Notes under the pieces: model-generated
What the model was told of the DNA's origin: nothing
The model's database searches: none
What the model saw: the letters and a program-made list of their open reading frames with translations, nothing else
Program-made: the position numbers and the translations under genes
Part shown: piece after piece, positions 39,896-50,344 of the stretch
How the letters are laid out: every line of letters starts with the position of its first letter
Position numbering within the stretch: position 1 is the stretch's first letter
Assembly: GCA_023213315.1 (NCBI GenBank)
Contig: JAKCPI010010896.1
Location: 1 to 64,000 of the forward strand
DNA length: 64,000 nt
From: Euborellia annulipes
Lineage: Eukaryota; Arthropoda; Insecta; Dermaptera; Anisolabididae
Reading direction: 5' to 3'

Positions 39896-40560
39896 TTTTA
39901 CTTTTTCATATACCTAAATGCATTTTTACATTTTTTATTCAAATTCGATTAATTATTTTAGCATCCATCCCTTATTTTAATCCGATGAATAGTCCCTAAT
40001 GTAATAGATAACAATACAGCGGGAAAATAAAAGAAAATTTTTAAATGAATTGAAGCCTTTGAATTCGCTGATGACTATGAAAATAATTACTCAACATTGC
40101 CCAAGAGTTCCACTAAACCGTTATACAAAGCACCCAATTCGTGAGTGTTCAATAATTAAAATTAGACAGACGCTCACTCCTAAAAGTCGCGCAACCGAAG
40201 AAGCCTTGGATATTTGTTCGGTTGCCTATTCAAATAGTTTGCAGGCGTTTCCAATCACACACCGCCCTTTCTTCTTCTCTTCTTCAAGACAGAAAAGTTG
40301 TGACGTAATTTGACTTTACTAATAAATAACAAAGTCTATTAATTATCTAGTCAATGTGTATACAAGGTGAGGGACGAGGATAAAATCCGTTAGAAAAATA
40401 TGGTGTGACTTAACCCACAGTATATATTTCGTTTCCCATAGCGACTTGACCAATTGCGTTTTAATGACTGCTTGAAATACACACTATGGTTATTTTTCAA
40501 AATGTTAATCTCATATTGGGATATCTGGAATCCTATAAATAATAACGCTCGTTTTAGACC
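39896..40560. other. Low-copy stretch
   Basis: An 87-residue frame at 40050-40313 has no recognised motif and no splice context. A TATGGTGTGACTTAACCCA at 40400 looks like a decayed Rep-V end. Confidence 0.35.
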
Positions 40561-40572
40561 AGGTTTATTTCC

Positions 40573-40757
40573 ATAGCCCACGTTTCAGCTCCCTTCTTCA
40601 AGTGGGATTTTAATAAACAAACCCTCTCTTTGGTTTTATCATTTGAGAATGAAACAGTCTGAAAGATATTTACATACGAATTCCCAAAGGGAGGATTAAT
40701 TTATTAAAACCGCAATAGTCCTGAAGAAGGGAGGCATTTAGACTATCGAAATGAATC
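40573..40757. ncRNA. Pair of decayed hammerhead-like motifs
   Basis: Minus: TTGAAGA, AGGGAGC, TGAAACGTG (40573-40604). Plus: CTGAAGA, AGGGAGGC, ATCGAAATGAATC (40727-40757). Opposed orientation as in the foldbacks, but GAAACGTC is changed and stem II is weak. Confidence 0.35.
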
Positions 40758-40917
40758 TTGTCTGAAAAAAAAATAACCCCACGAGTCACTCAGGGGGGGG
40801 CGTATTACTCCTAAATATCAATTTACATTAAGAACTGTAAAGCGGTGTTTATATTTCTTAATAAGCCAGAAAAATTGCGTGACATGATTAAGGCAAGGCG
40901 AGCTGCACGGCCAAATA

Positions 40918-41282
40918 CACTAAGAAAAAATCCTAATTTTAGTGTGTTTTGGAATATTAAATTAACAAATTTATGAGCTCAAATATTTACAACAAAAAAA
41001 CATTTTAAAATTAAAATTTTCTTCAAAAAATAGAGTATGTATTGTAATTATGTAAAATTGTATGTAAACATTGTATAGTAATTTCTGTTTAAAATTGTAT
41101 TTTATTCGAAAGCAGTTTAAGAATTCTAAAATTACCACACAAGTGCACTTGAATTTTCAAACAGCTTTTGAAAATTACAATACATTTGGTTTTTGCAAAG
41201 ACACACAAAATTTACTATGTTTTTGTTTATGAAATTTGCTTCCTACACAATTGTAGAATCTAAATAATTTTTTTTTACAGTC
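40918..41282. mobile_element. T-MITE copy
   Basis: ACTAAGAAAAAATCCTAATT, TTAGTGTGTTTTGGAATATT at the left and TTTTTTTTTACAGTCTAG at the right. Interior ACCACACAAGTGCACTTG and TTACAATACATTTGG is inverted relative to 15070. TIRs slightly decayed. Confidence 0.6.
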
Positions 41283-41994
41283 TAGTACTTATCCATTAAT
41301 GATGGCATTAAGAAAAACTTGAAGAAGGATAGTGTAAAGGCTAGAACACATTTTTTTTATATCCCCTTGTAATTGAGAAGTTGTAAATGAAATTAAGAAG
41401 CCCCTCGATGAAAAGGGAATTTCCCTCATCTTCTCTCCCAAACAAAGTGAATAAAGAAATTGAAACCTCATAGATCTTGCAAGTGCTCGGTTTTTAGATC
41501 ACACAAAACAAAATTCTCTCTCTATTGAATTCAAAGGAAATAACAAAGCGATGGAAGTAACTTATAATCAAGGGAAATTAATAAAAGGACAAATGAAATT
41601 AGTCCAATCAAGAGGAACTTGAATTAATTTAAAAAAAAAAAAAAATATGGATTCTACTTATAATTTCATTTTGCAAAGAATATTTTTATTAATGATTTTA
41701 AATAAAAAAAAAAAAATGTTTTTATTGAAACTCATTTAATAGAAAAAAATTTAATTTTTCTCTCTCTCGTCATTCGAAATCAATTTTTTTAATCAAAAAA
41801 AAATTCATAAATGAAATAGAGTGCATATGGCGTTAATTTAAAAAAAAAAAAAATCGAACAAGTAGATAATTTTCGTGATCTAGTCATTTGGATATTAATA
41901 TTCAAATATTCGATTTGGAATTCGCTATTTTTTTTTTTTTTGCAGCTTCTCGAGATTAGTTTTTTTTTTTAAAGATTCTTTTGTCACCCTAAAA
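41283..41994. other. AT-rich stretch
   Basis: Many poly-A and poly-T runs; no gene. Confidence 0.4.
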
Positions 41995-42160
41995 ATAAAA
42001 AGTATATCAGTAAAATTTTTCGTTAAATTGTTTGAAGTATACTTTACTATATTGTAGTATTTCAGATTTTTCAAATTCACTTTTCGGCTCTTCCTTCCAT
42101 AGAGCCAATGTTAAATCCCCATTTGGGGGATTTACATGTTAATTTCGAATCAAAAGGGGA
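41995..42160 (-). mobile_element. Rep-V subfamily fragment
   Basis: AAGTATATCAGTAAAATTTT, CACTTTTCGGCTCTTCC, AGAGCCAATGTTAAATCCCC match 35075-35215. Confidence 0.55.
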
Positions 42161-42235
42161 TCACCCTTGGAACTTTTTACACATTTTTAAAAAAATGTTT
42201 TCCAATTCTTATGAAATTTTGTATTTATATAGAAT

Positions 42236-42631
42236 TCTCTATGGTGTATAAAATAATAGCGGAGTGTCCGTCTGTCCGTCTGTCACGCTCTGTTTGACCA
42301 ACTTCTCGTTGGAATTTTGAAGCAAAATTTTGCAATCTTATAGAGGACGTTTTGGAGAGTCCCGGAAAAATACTCGGGTCCCGAAATTCCTAAAACTTTT
42401 TGAGTTATTAATTCCTAAAGTTAGGATTTATCCCACAGGAAATCTATAGAGAAATATTTAAGTATTCTTTGCAGTTGGGTATTCTTTCAATGTAAACAAA
42501 TCTTCAAGCAGGCACTGGATTGGAATATAATAATAATTGGAAAGTAATAATAATATCCCGCCTCAGGCGGGCCCGAGTTTCTCATAATTAAGAAAAAGCG
42601 AGGGTCCGCCACAAGTGGGCTGCGCGGCTAG
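42236..42631 (+). mobile_element. Hel family, near-complete copy
   Basis: TCTCTATGGTGTATAAAATA, GCGGAGTGTCCGTCTGTCC, CACGCTCTGTTTGACCAAC, GAGAGTCCCGGAAAAATACT, CTATAGAGAAATATTTAAG, GCAGGCACTGGATTGG, ATAATTAAGAAAAAGC, then a GC-rich end TGCGCGGCTAG followed by T. About 396 bp, non-coding Helitron-like reference copy. Confidence 0.7.
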
Positions 42632-42659
42632 TATAATATAATTCCAATATTTATTATTA

Positions 42660-42950
42660 TTAATTCATATACCGTATTAAAAAGTAAGGGTGTGCGGCCG
42701 GGAGTTGAACCACGGATCCACCAATTTGTACTCGGTGTGCCCTTACCACTAGACCATAGCGCCTGGCCGACCGAGAAATTTGTAGCGCCGAATTCGGGTC
42801 CATTTCTCCTGATGATTAAAATTGCTTTCTAAGTGAATTCATATACCCGAATGCTGTGGACTAGTGGTAAGGGCACAGGTGGATCCGTGGCTCAACTCCT
42901 GACGGCACACCCTTACTTTTTTCGGGTATATGAATTAATAAATTTCGGAA
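42660..42950. mobile_element. Foldback made of two opposed tRNA-like SINE heads
   Basis: Minus copy 42695-42770: GGCGCTATGGTCTAGTGGTA (A box), GTGGTTCAACTCCCGG (B box). Plus copy 42855-42910: GTGGACTAGTGGTAAGGGC and GTGGCTCAACTCC. The outer arms TAATTCATATACC and GGGTATATGAATTA are complementary. The cloverleaf is incomplete, so this is not a tRNA gene. Confidence 0.6.
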
Positions 42951-43252
42951 TTATATAAATTTCCTTTTCGGCTAGCATACGCGATAATATCTAATAGTTT
43001 CTTACAAATTTTATTTTGCCTCTTTTTTTACCCGGCTGTTTTATATAAAATTGAAACTCGTGACTTAATCATTTTGAAACCAACAGACTTTAAGATGGCA
43101 AAAAAAAGAGAGAAGGAAACAGGAAACAGCAGAGCGGAGAGGACAGGGCGAGATGATGATGGTTCAATCATTGGACGCCATTGAAATGGTTTAATCAAAC
43201 CTTCAAAGACAAAGGCAAAGGCCATTTGCATGGTAAAGGAAGGCCCTTTCTC

Positions 43253-43289
<37 letters not shown>

Positions 43290-43612
43290 TGCTGTTTGTG
43301 TGTAGCTGCTAATTGCCATTTCATTCAGTTAAATATAATTTCCGTAATGAATTTTAGTTTGATATTTACCGAAATAATAACTCAATCATGGTTTTTAACA
43401 TTTTTTTGATTGAAGCTTAATGAGTGATGCCGAGAGAATTGTAGACCGAAAACTCCCCAACTACGCTAATTTTTCGGCAAGGATGTAGTTGGCATTTTTT
43501 TACCTTTCTGTATGGCTGATTACCCGAGCTAAGACTTTCATTACCCTCTCTCTTCTATTTTCTCATCTGACAGGAGAGATGCATTCACCCTTTAAGATAA
43601 ATCTTTTATAAA
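42951..43612. other. Single-copy island with (CT)n
   Basis: Holds GGCAAAGGCCATTTGCATGG (octamer-like ATTTGCAT) and the palindrome GGTTTAATCAAACC at 43188, then CT tract 43257-43287. No repeat match. Could be regulatory, but this is a guess. Confidence 0.35.
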
Positions 43613-43616
43613 TCTA

Positions 43617-44112
43617 CTGTGCGTCAAAAATAGTGGAACATTTTGTTATTTCTTAAAAACACTTGTTCTAATCTACCTTAAACATTAAATATCTTATACA
43701 TTTCTAAGTAAATTTAACACAAATCCATATCATTGTAATAAATAATTACAATTTAAATAAAATAAAGACAAAAATGTCGAATTTTTTTTAACGCCAATTT
43801 TCTAAAATTTTATTCTTCCCTTTCTCTATTCTCTATTTTGGGTTGGAAATCTATATAAAAACAAAATTTTTAATTAATATCCATCAAAACATATCGAGAT
43901 TATGTTGATTTGTCCCTCAAATTTGAAAATTGACATATTTTTATTTATTTTATTTAATTGATTTGTGATTTGTATTTGTGTTAAATTTACTTAGAAATGT
44001 ATAAGGTATTTCATATGAAATGTTTCTTAAATTTGAGTATCATTAAGGTAGATTAGAATAAGCCTTCTTAAGTAGAAACAAAATGTTACGTTTTTTTTTT
44101 TTTCGCACAGTG
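43617..44112. mobile_element. TA-flanked MITE, intact copy
   Basis: TA 43615-43616 and 44113-44114; ends CTGTGCG and CGCACAGTG. Sub-terminal CTTGTTCTAATCTACCTTAA and TTAAGGTAGATTAGAATAAG are inverted. 496 bp. It lies at the very start of a Hel copy (TATAATAGCGGAGTGTCC resumes at 44113). Confidence 0.7.
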
Positions 44113-44350
44113 TATAATAGCGGAGTGTCCGTCTGTCTGTCCTATCTGTCTTTCACACTCTTGTTTGACCAACTTCCCGTTGGAAGTTCAAAACGAAATT
44201 CTGCAGTCTTGTAGAGGACGTTAGGAAGAGTTGAGGGAAAATATTCGGATACCCAAAGAGCGCAAAAAATTCAAGAAAATTCAACATTTCACCCATTGAA
44301 TAGCATTGAGTTTTGTCTGAGAGTGGTATCTAAGCTAGACTGAAAAGAGG
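44113..44350 (+). mobile_element. Hel fragment
   Basis: GCGGAGTGTCCGTCTGTC, TTTGACCAACTTCCCG, GTAGAGGACGTTAGG. Diverges after 44240. Confidence 0.55.
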
Positions 44351-44781
44351 ATTATTATTCTACGCTAATTACGCCCTATGTTTCTGAATAAATAAATAAA
44401 TACTGTTTTTTTTTTTTTTACTCTTGATTTTTTTTTTCCAAAATCTATATTATAAACATCAACAGATAATTAACTTTATTTTCAATATATTGAAAAAAAA
44501 AGTCACAAATTAGTGAGATGTGTATTGAATGTGATTTTGATTTTCCCCAATTTCCCTCCCCCTCCCCTCCTCTACCCTAAAGCGATGGTTATTTCCGTAA
44601 TGGAACTGAACTGTTCATCCAATATTGACTTGTGTGTATGAGTAGCTACGCATTTTTATTTTTTTATTTTTTTCCAGTTGGTAATCAACATTAAAGTGAT
44701 TTCACACTCACACGTTATTTATTTATTTATTTTTTTTTGTTTCAACCACCTTGCTTTAATTTCCGATTTTCAAAGATATGA
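44351..44781. other. AT-rich stretch
   Basis: Poly-T runs; CCTCCCCCTCCCCTCC at 44556. No gene; a cag-type acceptor at 44675 has no matching exon frame. Confidence 0.35.
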
Positions 44782-44789
44782 TTCTATAA

Positions 44790-45317
44790 TAGGGATGGAA
44801 AAGTCGACTCTGACTTTAGTCAAGAATCGATCTTTTACTGAAAATAATCGACTTTTTAGAATCGAGTTCAAGTCGATTAGAATCGATTCTCATGGACGAT
44901 TTCGACTTTTTTCTTAGTATCCGCTGGTAATATAGTTTGTAACGTTTTCATTGATTGACTTTCTTCTTTCTTTTAAAACCTCCACATAACACACCAATCA
45001 ACACGCTCTCTAAGATCGGTTAGTGAACATATGTGGCATCCTTAATTCCTCAACTTCCATATTTTGATTTAATGTTCGGTGCCATATCACGTGCAATTTC
45101 TGGATAGAATATTCTTTTATAAAAATATTGAAAATAATATTTGTGTGTCTGTTGTATTTAATAAAATGTTTAATTTACTTTATATTATAAATAAATAAAT
45201 ATATTTAATATTTACTGAGTATCTTCTCGTAAGCACGAGTTAGAGTTTTTAAAAAGTCGACTTTCAGAAATGATTATTCGATTCCATCAACTTTTCGAGC
45301 GCTCTTTTCCATCCCTA
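44790..45317. mobile_element. hAT-type element with 8-bp TSD
   Basis: TTCTATAA at 44782-44789 and 45318-45325. TIRs TAGGGATGGAAAAG and CTTTTCCATCCCTA. Sub-terminal repeats of AAGTCGAC and AATCGATT. 528 bp, no transposase. A decayed relative is at 11165-11272, and 57985-58075 may be another. Confidence 0.85.
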
Positions 45318-45700
45318 TTCTATAATCAAAGATAATTGACGATAGCTATTGTGTGTTGATTTTAATTTGGTCCAGTTAATTTTGCCCTCAAATTAATGAT
45401 ATTAGTTAAGCAGCAACGAGCTTAAAACAAACTCTAAGGGTCAAATGATGCCAATTGGATCTCTCTCGCTTCGTCGTCATCGCCACATTCGTAGTTGTTG
45501 CCTGCCACCCTTTATAATATGGCCAGCCACTCTTCTCTCGCGTAGCAAAACTTGTTTAATATAATATCTCAACTTTCATCATTATTTTCCGATCTCTCTC
45601 TCTCTCTCTCTCTATGATTAAATCCATATCATTTACACACTTCATGTATGTATTTTTTTTCAACAATCTTGAAAATGAAAATTTGTTTTAAAAATGTACT
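45318..45700. other. Single-copy island with (CT)n
   Basis: AATGATGCCAATTGGATC, TCGTCGTCATCGCCAC and CCTTTATAATATGGCC are unique in the window. CT tract 45593-45613. Possible conserved non-coding DNA. Confidence 0.3.
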
Positions 45701-45702
45701 AG

Positions 45703-45740
45703 CTCAACGGCCCTCCTAAGGCGGGCTTCCATTTGAGAAT
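45703..45740 (-). mobile_element. Helitron-type 3' end fragment
   Basis: Minus strand GGAAGCCCGCCTTAGG ... GAGCTAG followed by T. Confidence 0.4.
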
Positions 45741-46147
45741 TATCCATGATTGTAATTTTAATTGGCATAGCCATTTCTTCCAATACAAGAATTATTCCGG
45801 GTTACACATCTGGCCTATATTAGTAGTACATTTCATGGCTAGTAACATCACAAAAGATATTCAAGTTTTTTCATAAAAACCCGATTTGCGGCTAAACGGT
45901 TTGTTTTAGAATACATTGCATGACATAAAGTCATACTAAAATTGACCGAAGGATCCAAATATGCAATAATATACAGGGCGTTCCATTTAAAAAAATTTAA
46001 CTTTGATATGGATCACCTTGTATATGAAGTGCAATTGGAACAAAAATATATTAAATTTGTAGCCCTAACATCTAGAAACTTTAAAAATGTCCGTTAATAA
46101 GCCCACAATCTTCCGTCAACGCACTAATAGATTATTAAGACTACTCT
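45741..46147. other. Unassigned, with a small inverted element
   Basis: 45972-46022 has TACAGGGCGTTCC at one end and GGATCACCTTGTA at the other, 51 bp apart, like a minimal TA-flanked MITE. The remainder is AT-rich. Confidence 0.35.
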
Positions 46148-46505
46148 GTAAAAAATATTTTTTTTCTTTCTCCATAACCTTAATTATTTTTTGATTTTAC
46201 AATTGTGGAAAAAGCGAATTTCATTAATAAATTAAATTTAGTAGGTCTGCAAAAACCATTTACAAATGTATTGTAAATTGAAAGCCGTTTGAAAATTAGA
46301 GTGCAATTGTTTGGTAATTTTAGAATTCCCAAACAATTTTTAACGAAAATTACTATACAATGTATGTAAAATTACAATACATACTCTATTTTTGAAGAAA
46401 ATTGTAATTTTAAAATTATTTATTTTTTTTTTTTTGTAAATATTTGAACGCATAAATTTGTAAATTTAATATTCCAAAACATACTAAAATTATGATTTTG
46501 TAACA
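46148..46505. mobile_element. T-MITE copy
   Basis: CTCTGTAAAAAATATTTTTT, ACAATTGTGGAAAAAGCG, ACAATGTATGTAAAATTAC, CAAAACATACTAAAATTATG. Aligns with both halves of the 15070 copy. Confidence 0.65.
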
Positions 46506-46533
46506 TCAGATGCCACTTTGAACAGGTTAGGTA

Positions 46534-46744
46534 CAGTGAGGGACAATATTAATCCCACCTATGCGTTTCCTACTTGTGATTATTTCATTGTTTTTATAAA
46601 AGAAAATGAAAATATTTATTGAAAAGTTTCTAGGTTTGAACTATGAAAGTTTCCATTAAAAAATATATAATATTTTTTCTTTAAATAATGAAATAAATCC
46701 CATGTGGAAAACGCATGGGTGGGACTTAATATTGTTCCTCACTG
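46534..46744. mobile_element. MarMITE-like, TA-flanked
   Basis: TA 46532-46533 and 46745-46746; TIRs CAGTGAGGGACAATATTAAT and ATATTGTTCCTCACTG. 211 bp. Distinct subfamily from 33936. Confidence 0.8.
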
Positions 46745-47514
46745 TACCACCTTAGACCATCGTCAGGACTAATTCGATTCTCTAAATACCAATTCGTTCA
46801 TCTCGAAACGGTGTCCTAGAGACCGAAACGTTAGCTAGTTTACCCGACGAAATTCTTTTTTGTTTTCAAAAAAAAAAAAAATTTTTTGGATTGACGGTCT
46901 TTTTTTTACCCAATTCAGAAAAGTTAAAATTAAAAATGCATCTTTCATGTGCACATATCAAAGGCTCCTCTCTCTCTAATGTTCAAGTTAATTAACAAAA
47001 CCCAGAGAGAGAGAGAGAAATATAAAATTTGCCCATATTTGTTCTCAGGCCTCATACCTCATTATTATTCATAGCTTCTTGGCTTCATGCTCATTTTATT
47101 CACGACAAGGATTTAATCATTAAACTTTGTTGTTAAGAAAATAATTCAAAATTCTCATCAAAATTGTTCCAATCATAAAACTGGGTTATTTTTTTTATAT
47201 TTATTTATTTATTTATTTATATAGAAATGGCCATTTCGTATTTGACATTTATGATTATTTCTTATTACTATTGGATCCGATACAAATAATAACAATATAA
47301 CATGAGGGTTGTTATTGTTTATTGTTATTTTAATAGAATCGTTATTTCTCTCTCCCTTTTTTTTTTATTTTATTAAATGTTTTAATATTTTTTTTTATAG
47401 TTCTAGCAAAACGTTAATTAATATAAATTGATTTGGGTATTATTGCGTCACTCAAACTTGCAAAGCAAAAAAAATCAATGACCGTCTCTTGCCTCAATTA
47501 TTCGAAACTAGCGA
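46745..47514. other. AT-rich stretch with decayed hammerhead-type text
   Basis: 46795-46830 has TCATCTCGAAACGG and GAGACCGAAACGTTAGC, similar to hammerhead-like sites but with no CTGANGA at the right distance. GA tract 46987-47000. Confidence 0.35.
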
Positions 47515-47549
47515 GACGTTTCGGGAAAACTTTATTCTTCCATCATCAG
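47515..47549 (-). ncRNA. Hammerhead-ribozyme-like motif
   Basis: Minus strand CTGATGA, T, stem II GGAAGA with TTTTCC (one G-U) around ATAAAG, a C, then GAAACGTC. Core intact. A SINE-A inserted only ~20 bp away. Confidence 0.5.
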
Positions 47550-47568
47550 TTTTTTAAATTGTGTTTGT

Positions 47569-47830
47569 GAGCCCCCGGGTTTGGCGTAGTAAGTAGCGCG
47601 CCTACCTCCTATACCAAACGTCGCGGGTTCGGACCCAGGCAGTCCGATGATTTTATTTAAGCCATTTGGATACCAGATGGCTTAAATGAAATGCCTGACC
47701 CCACAATAGATATATTCTCTACAACGGTTATCGTCAAAGTCTTAAATGGCCTAAGTTGCCGAAAAGACTGTGTGAATGTGAGTGTGAATGAGAAAAAAGT
47801 GTGAATGTTTAAAAAAAAAAAAAAAAAAAA
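47569..47830 (+). mobile_element. SINE-A, full length
   Basis: A box GTTTGGCGTAGTAAGTAGC, B box CGCGGGTTCGGACCC, palindromic body, GCCTAAGTTGCCGAAAAG, GTGTGAATGTGAGTGTG and a ~22-nt poly-A. AAATTGTGTTTGT (47556-47568) and AAATTGTGCTTGT (47831-47843) form the TSD. Confidence 0.9.
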
Positions 47831-47979
47831 AAATTGTGCTTGTCCCGAAGTAGTCAAATGGGCATTTGAGGGTACATTCATTATGTATGAAGCTACTAGT
47901 TTATGTAAGGGCGAATTATTCACCCATCTAAGCTTCTTATTCAGTGAGAATGATAAAATGATGATGGGAGAATAAATTT

Positions 47980-48515
47980 TTCTGTCTGTCTGCCTGCTTG
48001 TCACCCTATATTTAGGTAACTTTGAAACAAAATTTTATATGCTTAAAGAGGACCTTCCATGGATTACAGAAAATTATTTTTGTTCCAAAATTCTTAAAAC
48101 TTTTTGAGTTATTAATTCCTAAAGTTACGATTTCCTTCGTTTTTAAAAAACATTCACACTTTTTTCTCATTCACACTCACATTCACACTGTCTTTTCGGC
48201 AACTTAGGCCATTTAAGACTTTGACGATAACCGTTATTTAATAATATATATTTATTTGGGGTCCAGGCATTCTTATTTAAGCCATTTGGTATCCAAATGG
48301 CTTAAATAAAATCATCGGACTGCCTGGGGTCCGAACCCGCGACGTTTGGTGTACGAGGTTAGCACGCTAACCTCTACACCAGCCCCGACGATTTCCTTCA
48401 TAGTAAATGTATAGAGAAATATGTATTCTTTGCAATTATGTATTATTCTATGAACGTAAACAAATCCTCAAGCAGGCACTGGATTGGATAATTATTTTCT
48501 TCTCATCGTTAAGAA
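47980..48515 (+). mobile_element. Hel copy interrupted by a SINE-A
   Basis: CTGTCTGTCTGCCTGCTTG, GGATTACAGAAAATTATTTT, AACTTTTTGAGTTATTAATT before the SINE; GTATAGAGAAATATGTATTC and CAAGCAGGCACTGG after it. Confidence 0.7.
48139..48387 (-). mobile_element. SINE-A with perfect 12-bp TSD
   Basis: ACGATTTCCTTC at 48127-48138 and 48388-48399. The minus-strand head is GGGCTGGTGTAGAGGTTAGC, with B box CGCGGGTTCGGACCCC and palindromic body AAGCCATTTGGATACC. The tail AAAGACAGTGTGAATGTGAG ends in A-rich sequence. Its removal restores the Hel host. Confidence 0.9.
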
Positions 48516-48529
48516 AAGGGGCGACCCGG

Positions 48530-48750
48530 GCTTGGTGTAGTTGGCAGCGTGCCTACCTTCTATACCCGCGACGGGTTCGAACCCCAGGCAGTCCTATGAT
48601 TTTATTTAAGCCATTTGAATACCAAATAGCTTAAAAGAAATGCCTGGACCCCAATATAGATTGATTCATAAATAACGGTTATCGTGAAGTCTTAAATGGC
48701 CTAATTTGCCGAAAAGAGAAAAAAGTGTGAATGTTTAAAAAAAAAGGGGG
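48530..48750 (+). mobile_element. SINE-A
   Basis: GGGCTTGGTGTAGTTGGCAG, ACGGGTTCGAACCCC (a B box at tRNA consensus), palindromic body, TTGCCGAAAAGAGAAAAAAG, short poly-A. Confidence 0.85.
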
Positions 48751-49584
48751 GAGGGTTCGCCGAAGCTGGTACATGCCTATTTACAGTATGTTCAGACGAA
48801 GTGTCCATTCTACCCCGAAACGTCACACAATGAACTTTTTTTTTAGTACCAATTATGTAAAACCTTTTTTTCGATACCAAATGTTATTCTAACTCTAAAT
48901 ATAAATTCTATTTCAAGAGTATTTGAGAGAGAGAGAGGGGGAGGAGATGGAATCTATAGAGAGAGAGAATTGTTCATCCATAGCCATAAATAGTTAGCCA
49001 GAATAGAATTAGATTAGGCATAAATTGCCTAATACGTCATCCCTAATATAGGGATTAATCTCTCCAAATTTTCTTTCTTTATCTTTACTATAATTAATAG
49101 AGTGAAGAGAGCGAGAGAGAGAGAGAGCATTTGTGTAATTCCCCCCCTCGCTCTCACAAAGGGAGGCAGGCAGGCGGTCGTCGGTTGGTGTGGCCATTTG
49201 TTCTATCTATCTATATAAGTTAAAGCGCTTTGTAGATTGTAGAACACACCTACCTGCCTTCTCCTTTCTCTCATTCAAGCAAAAGTTTGCCAATATTATT
49301 ATCTAATTAGAAGGCGGAGGTTAGGAATAATAAAATTCCTGAAATTCCTTATATTAATCACAAAATTTGAGGATTAAATAGAGGAATGTTTATATTAGAG
49401 AGTGGAAGATTTTAATACAGCACCCTAGTTCAGTTTGCACCCGAAAATTGACAAAATCGTTTGTTTCCTGGGGCAGGAAAGTGAAAAATAATCTCACCCC
49501 CCAGTAACAGATACAAAGGGCCCAATTTAAGATGGCCTGAGTGGGGATGCCTCTAACCTGGTTTAACCTGTGTTTTCCAAACTA
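48751..49584. other. Mostly single-copy island
   Basis: CCCCGAAACGTCACAC at 48812 recalls a hammerhead 3' half without the 5' core. GA tracts 48923 and 49108. GGGATTAATCTC at 49050 is a paired homeodomain-like site. No gene. Confidence 0.35.
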
Positions 49585-49900
49585 AATTTTACATAAAAAA
49601 TCTGGTGTGACTCGTACCATATATATATTTAGTTTCTGTCGATATATTAAAATTCGAGATATAAAATATTTACATTTTGTTACCATGGCAACCATTTCTC
49701 TTATCTTTCCTATGAAGTACAAGAGTAAAGTGTTCTTCAAAAGATTTCAATAGCAAATTGAGAATATACATTTTAAAGAGCATCTAACAAATAATTGATT
49801 TTGAAATTTTAATCAAAATCGTTGGAGCGAATTTTGATCAGTAAAGTAGTTGTACTTTTTAGCCGATTTTGTTCAAAAGCTAAAAATTAAATTTTTCATG
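49585..49900 (+). mobile_element. Rep-V partial, plus
   Basis: AAATCTGGTGTGACTCG, TTACCATGGCAACC, GAAGTACAAGAGTAAAGTG, TTGGAGCGAATTTTG, TTTTGTTCAAAAGC. Distal end lost. Confidence 0.65.
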
Positions 49901-50344
49901 ATGACAATTTTCTTTTTTTTCCTCCGACTCTTGGCTTACTCTCATAAATAAATATAAAGGAAGATTTTAATTAAGGTGCGCGTCTCGAAAAGCCGTTAGA
50001 AGACGATTCAGTAGCGAGTTACTCTAGGCGGCAAGAGATGGCGTTGGTTTGCCCATAGGAATACAAGGGATTTATTTCATTTCATTTGAAAGATTCCAGC
50101 TAATTAATTAAGGGTAGAAAAGCCAGCGGCTAATAATAGAAAAAACCTATCCTCTACATTTTAGCTTCTCAATTGATTGATTGTGTGATACGTCACTAAT
50201 CATTAAATTGAAATTTTTTTCATATTAAATTTAGAAATGCCCATTGAATAATCCATCTATGACAGAACTTTTTCCCCTTCTACGATATGGGGTAACCTAC
50301 CCTGGTATATTTGGTAAAATTGAATAGTATTTGTTGGAGAATAT
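49901..50344. other. Single-copy stretch
   Basis: GTGCGCGTCTCGAAAAGCCG and GGCGGCAAGAGATGGCG at 49976-50042 are unique here. No ORF. Confidence 0.3.

Noticed and set aside
42695..42770. Functional tRNA gene on the minus strand
   Set aside because: Strong A/B boxes but no closed cloverleaf; part of an inverted SINE pair.
44660..44690. Acceptor-like T-tract ending CCAG as start of an exon
   Set aside because: No donor follows within an open frame and T-tracts are common here.
46795..46830. Hammerhead motif near GAGACCGAAACGTTAGC
   Set aside because: GAAACGTT present, but no CTGANGA at the required distance on either strand.
47657..48004. 115-residue minus-strand frame
   Set aside because: Reads through the SINE-A body and its poly-A (poly-F), so it is a repeat shadow.
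48812..48830. Hammerhead motif near CCCCGAAACGTCACAC
   Set aside because: Upstream lacks CTGANGA and stem II; only the 3' half-like text is present.
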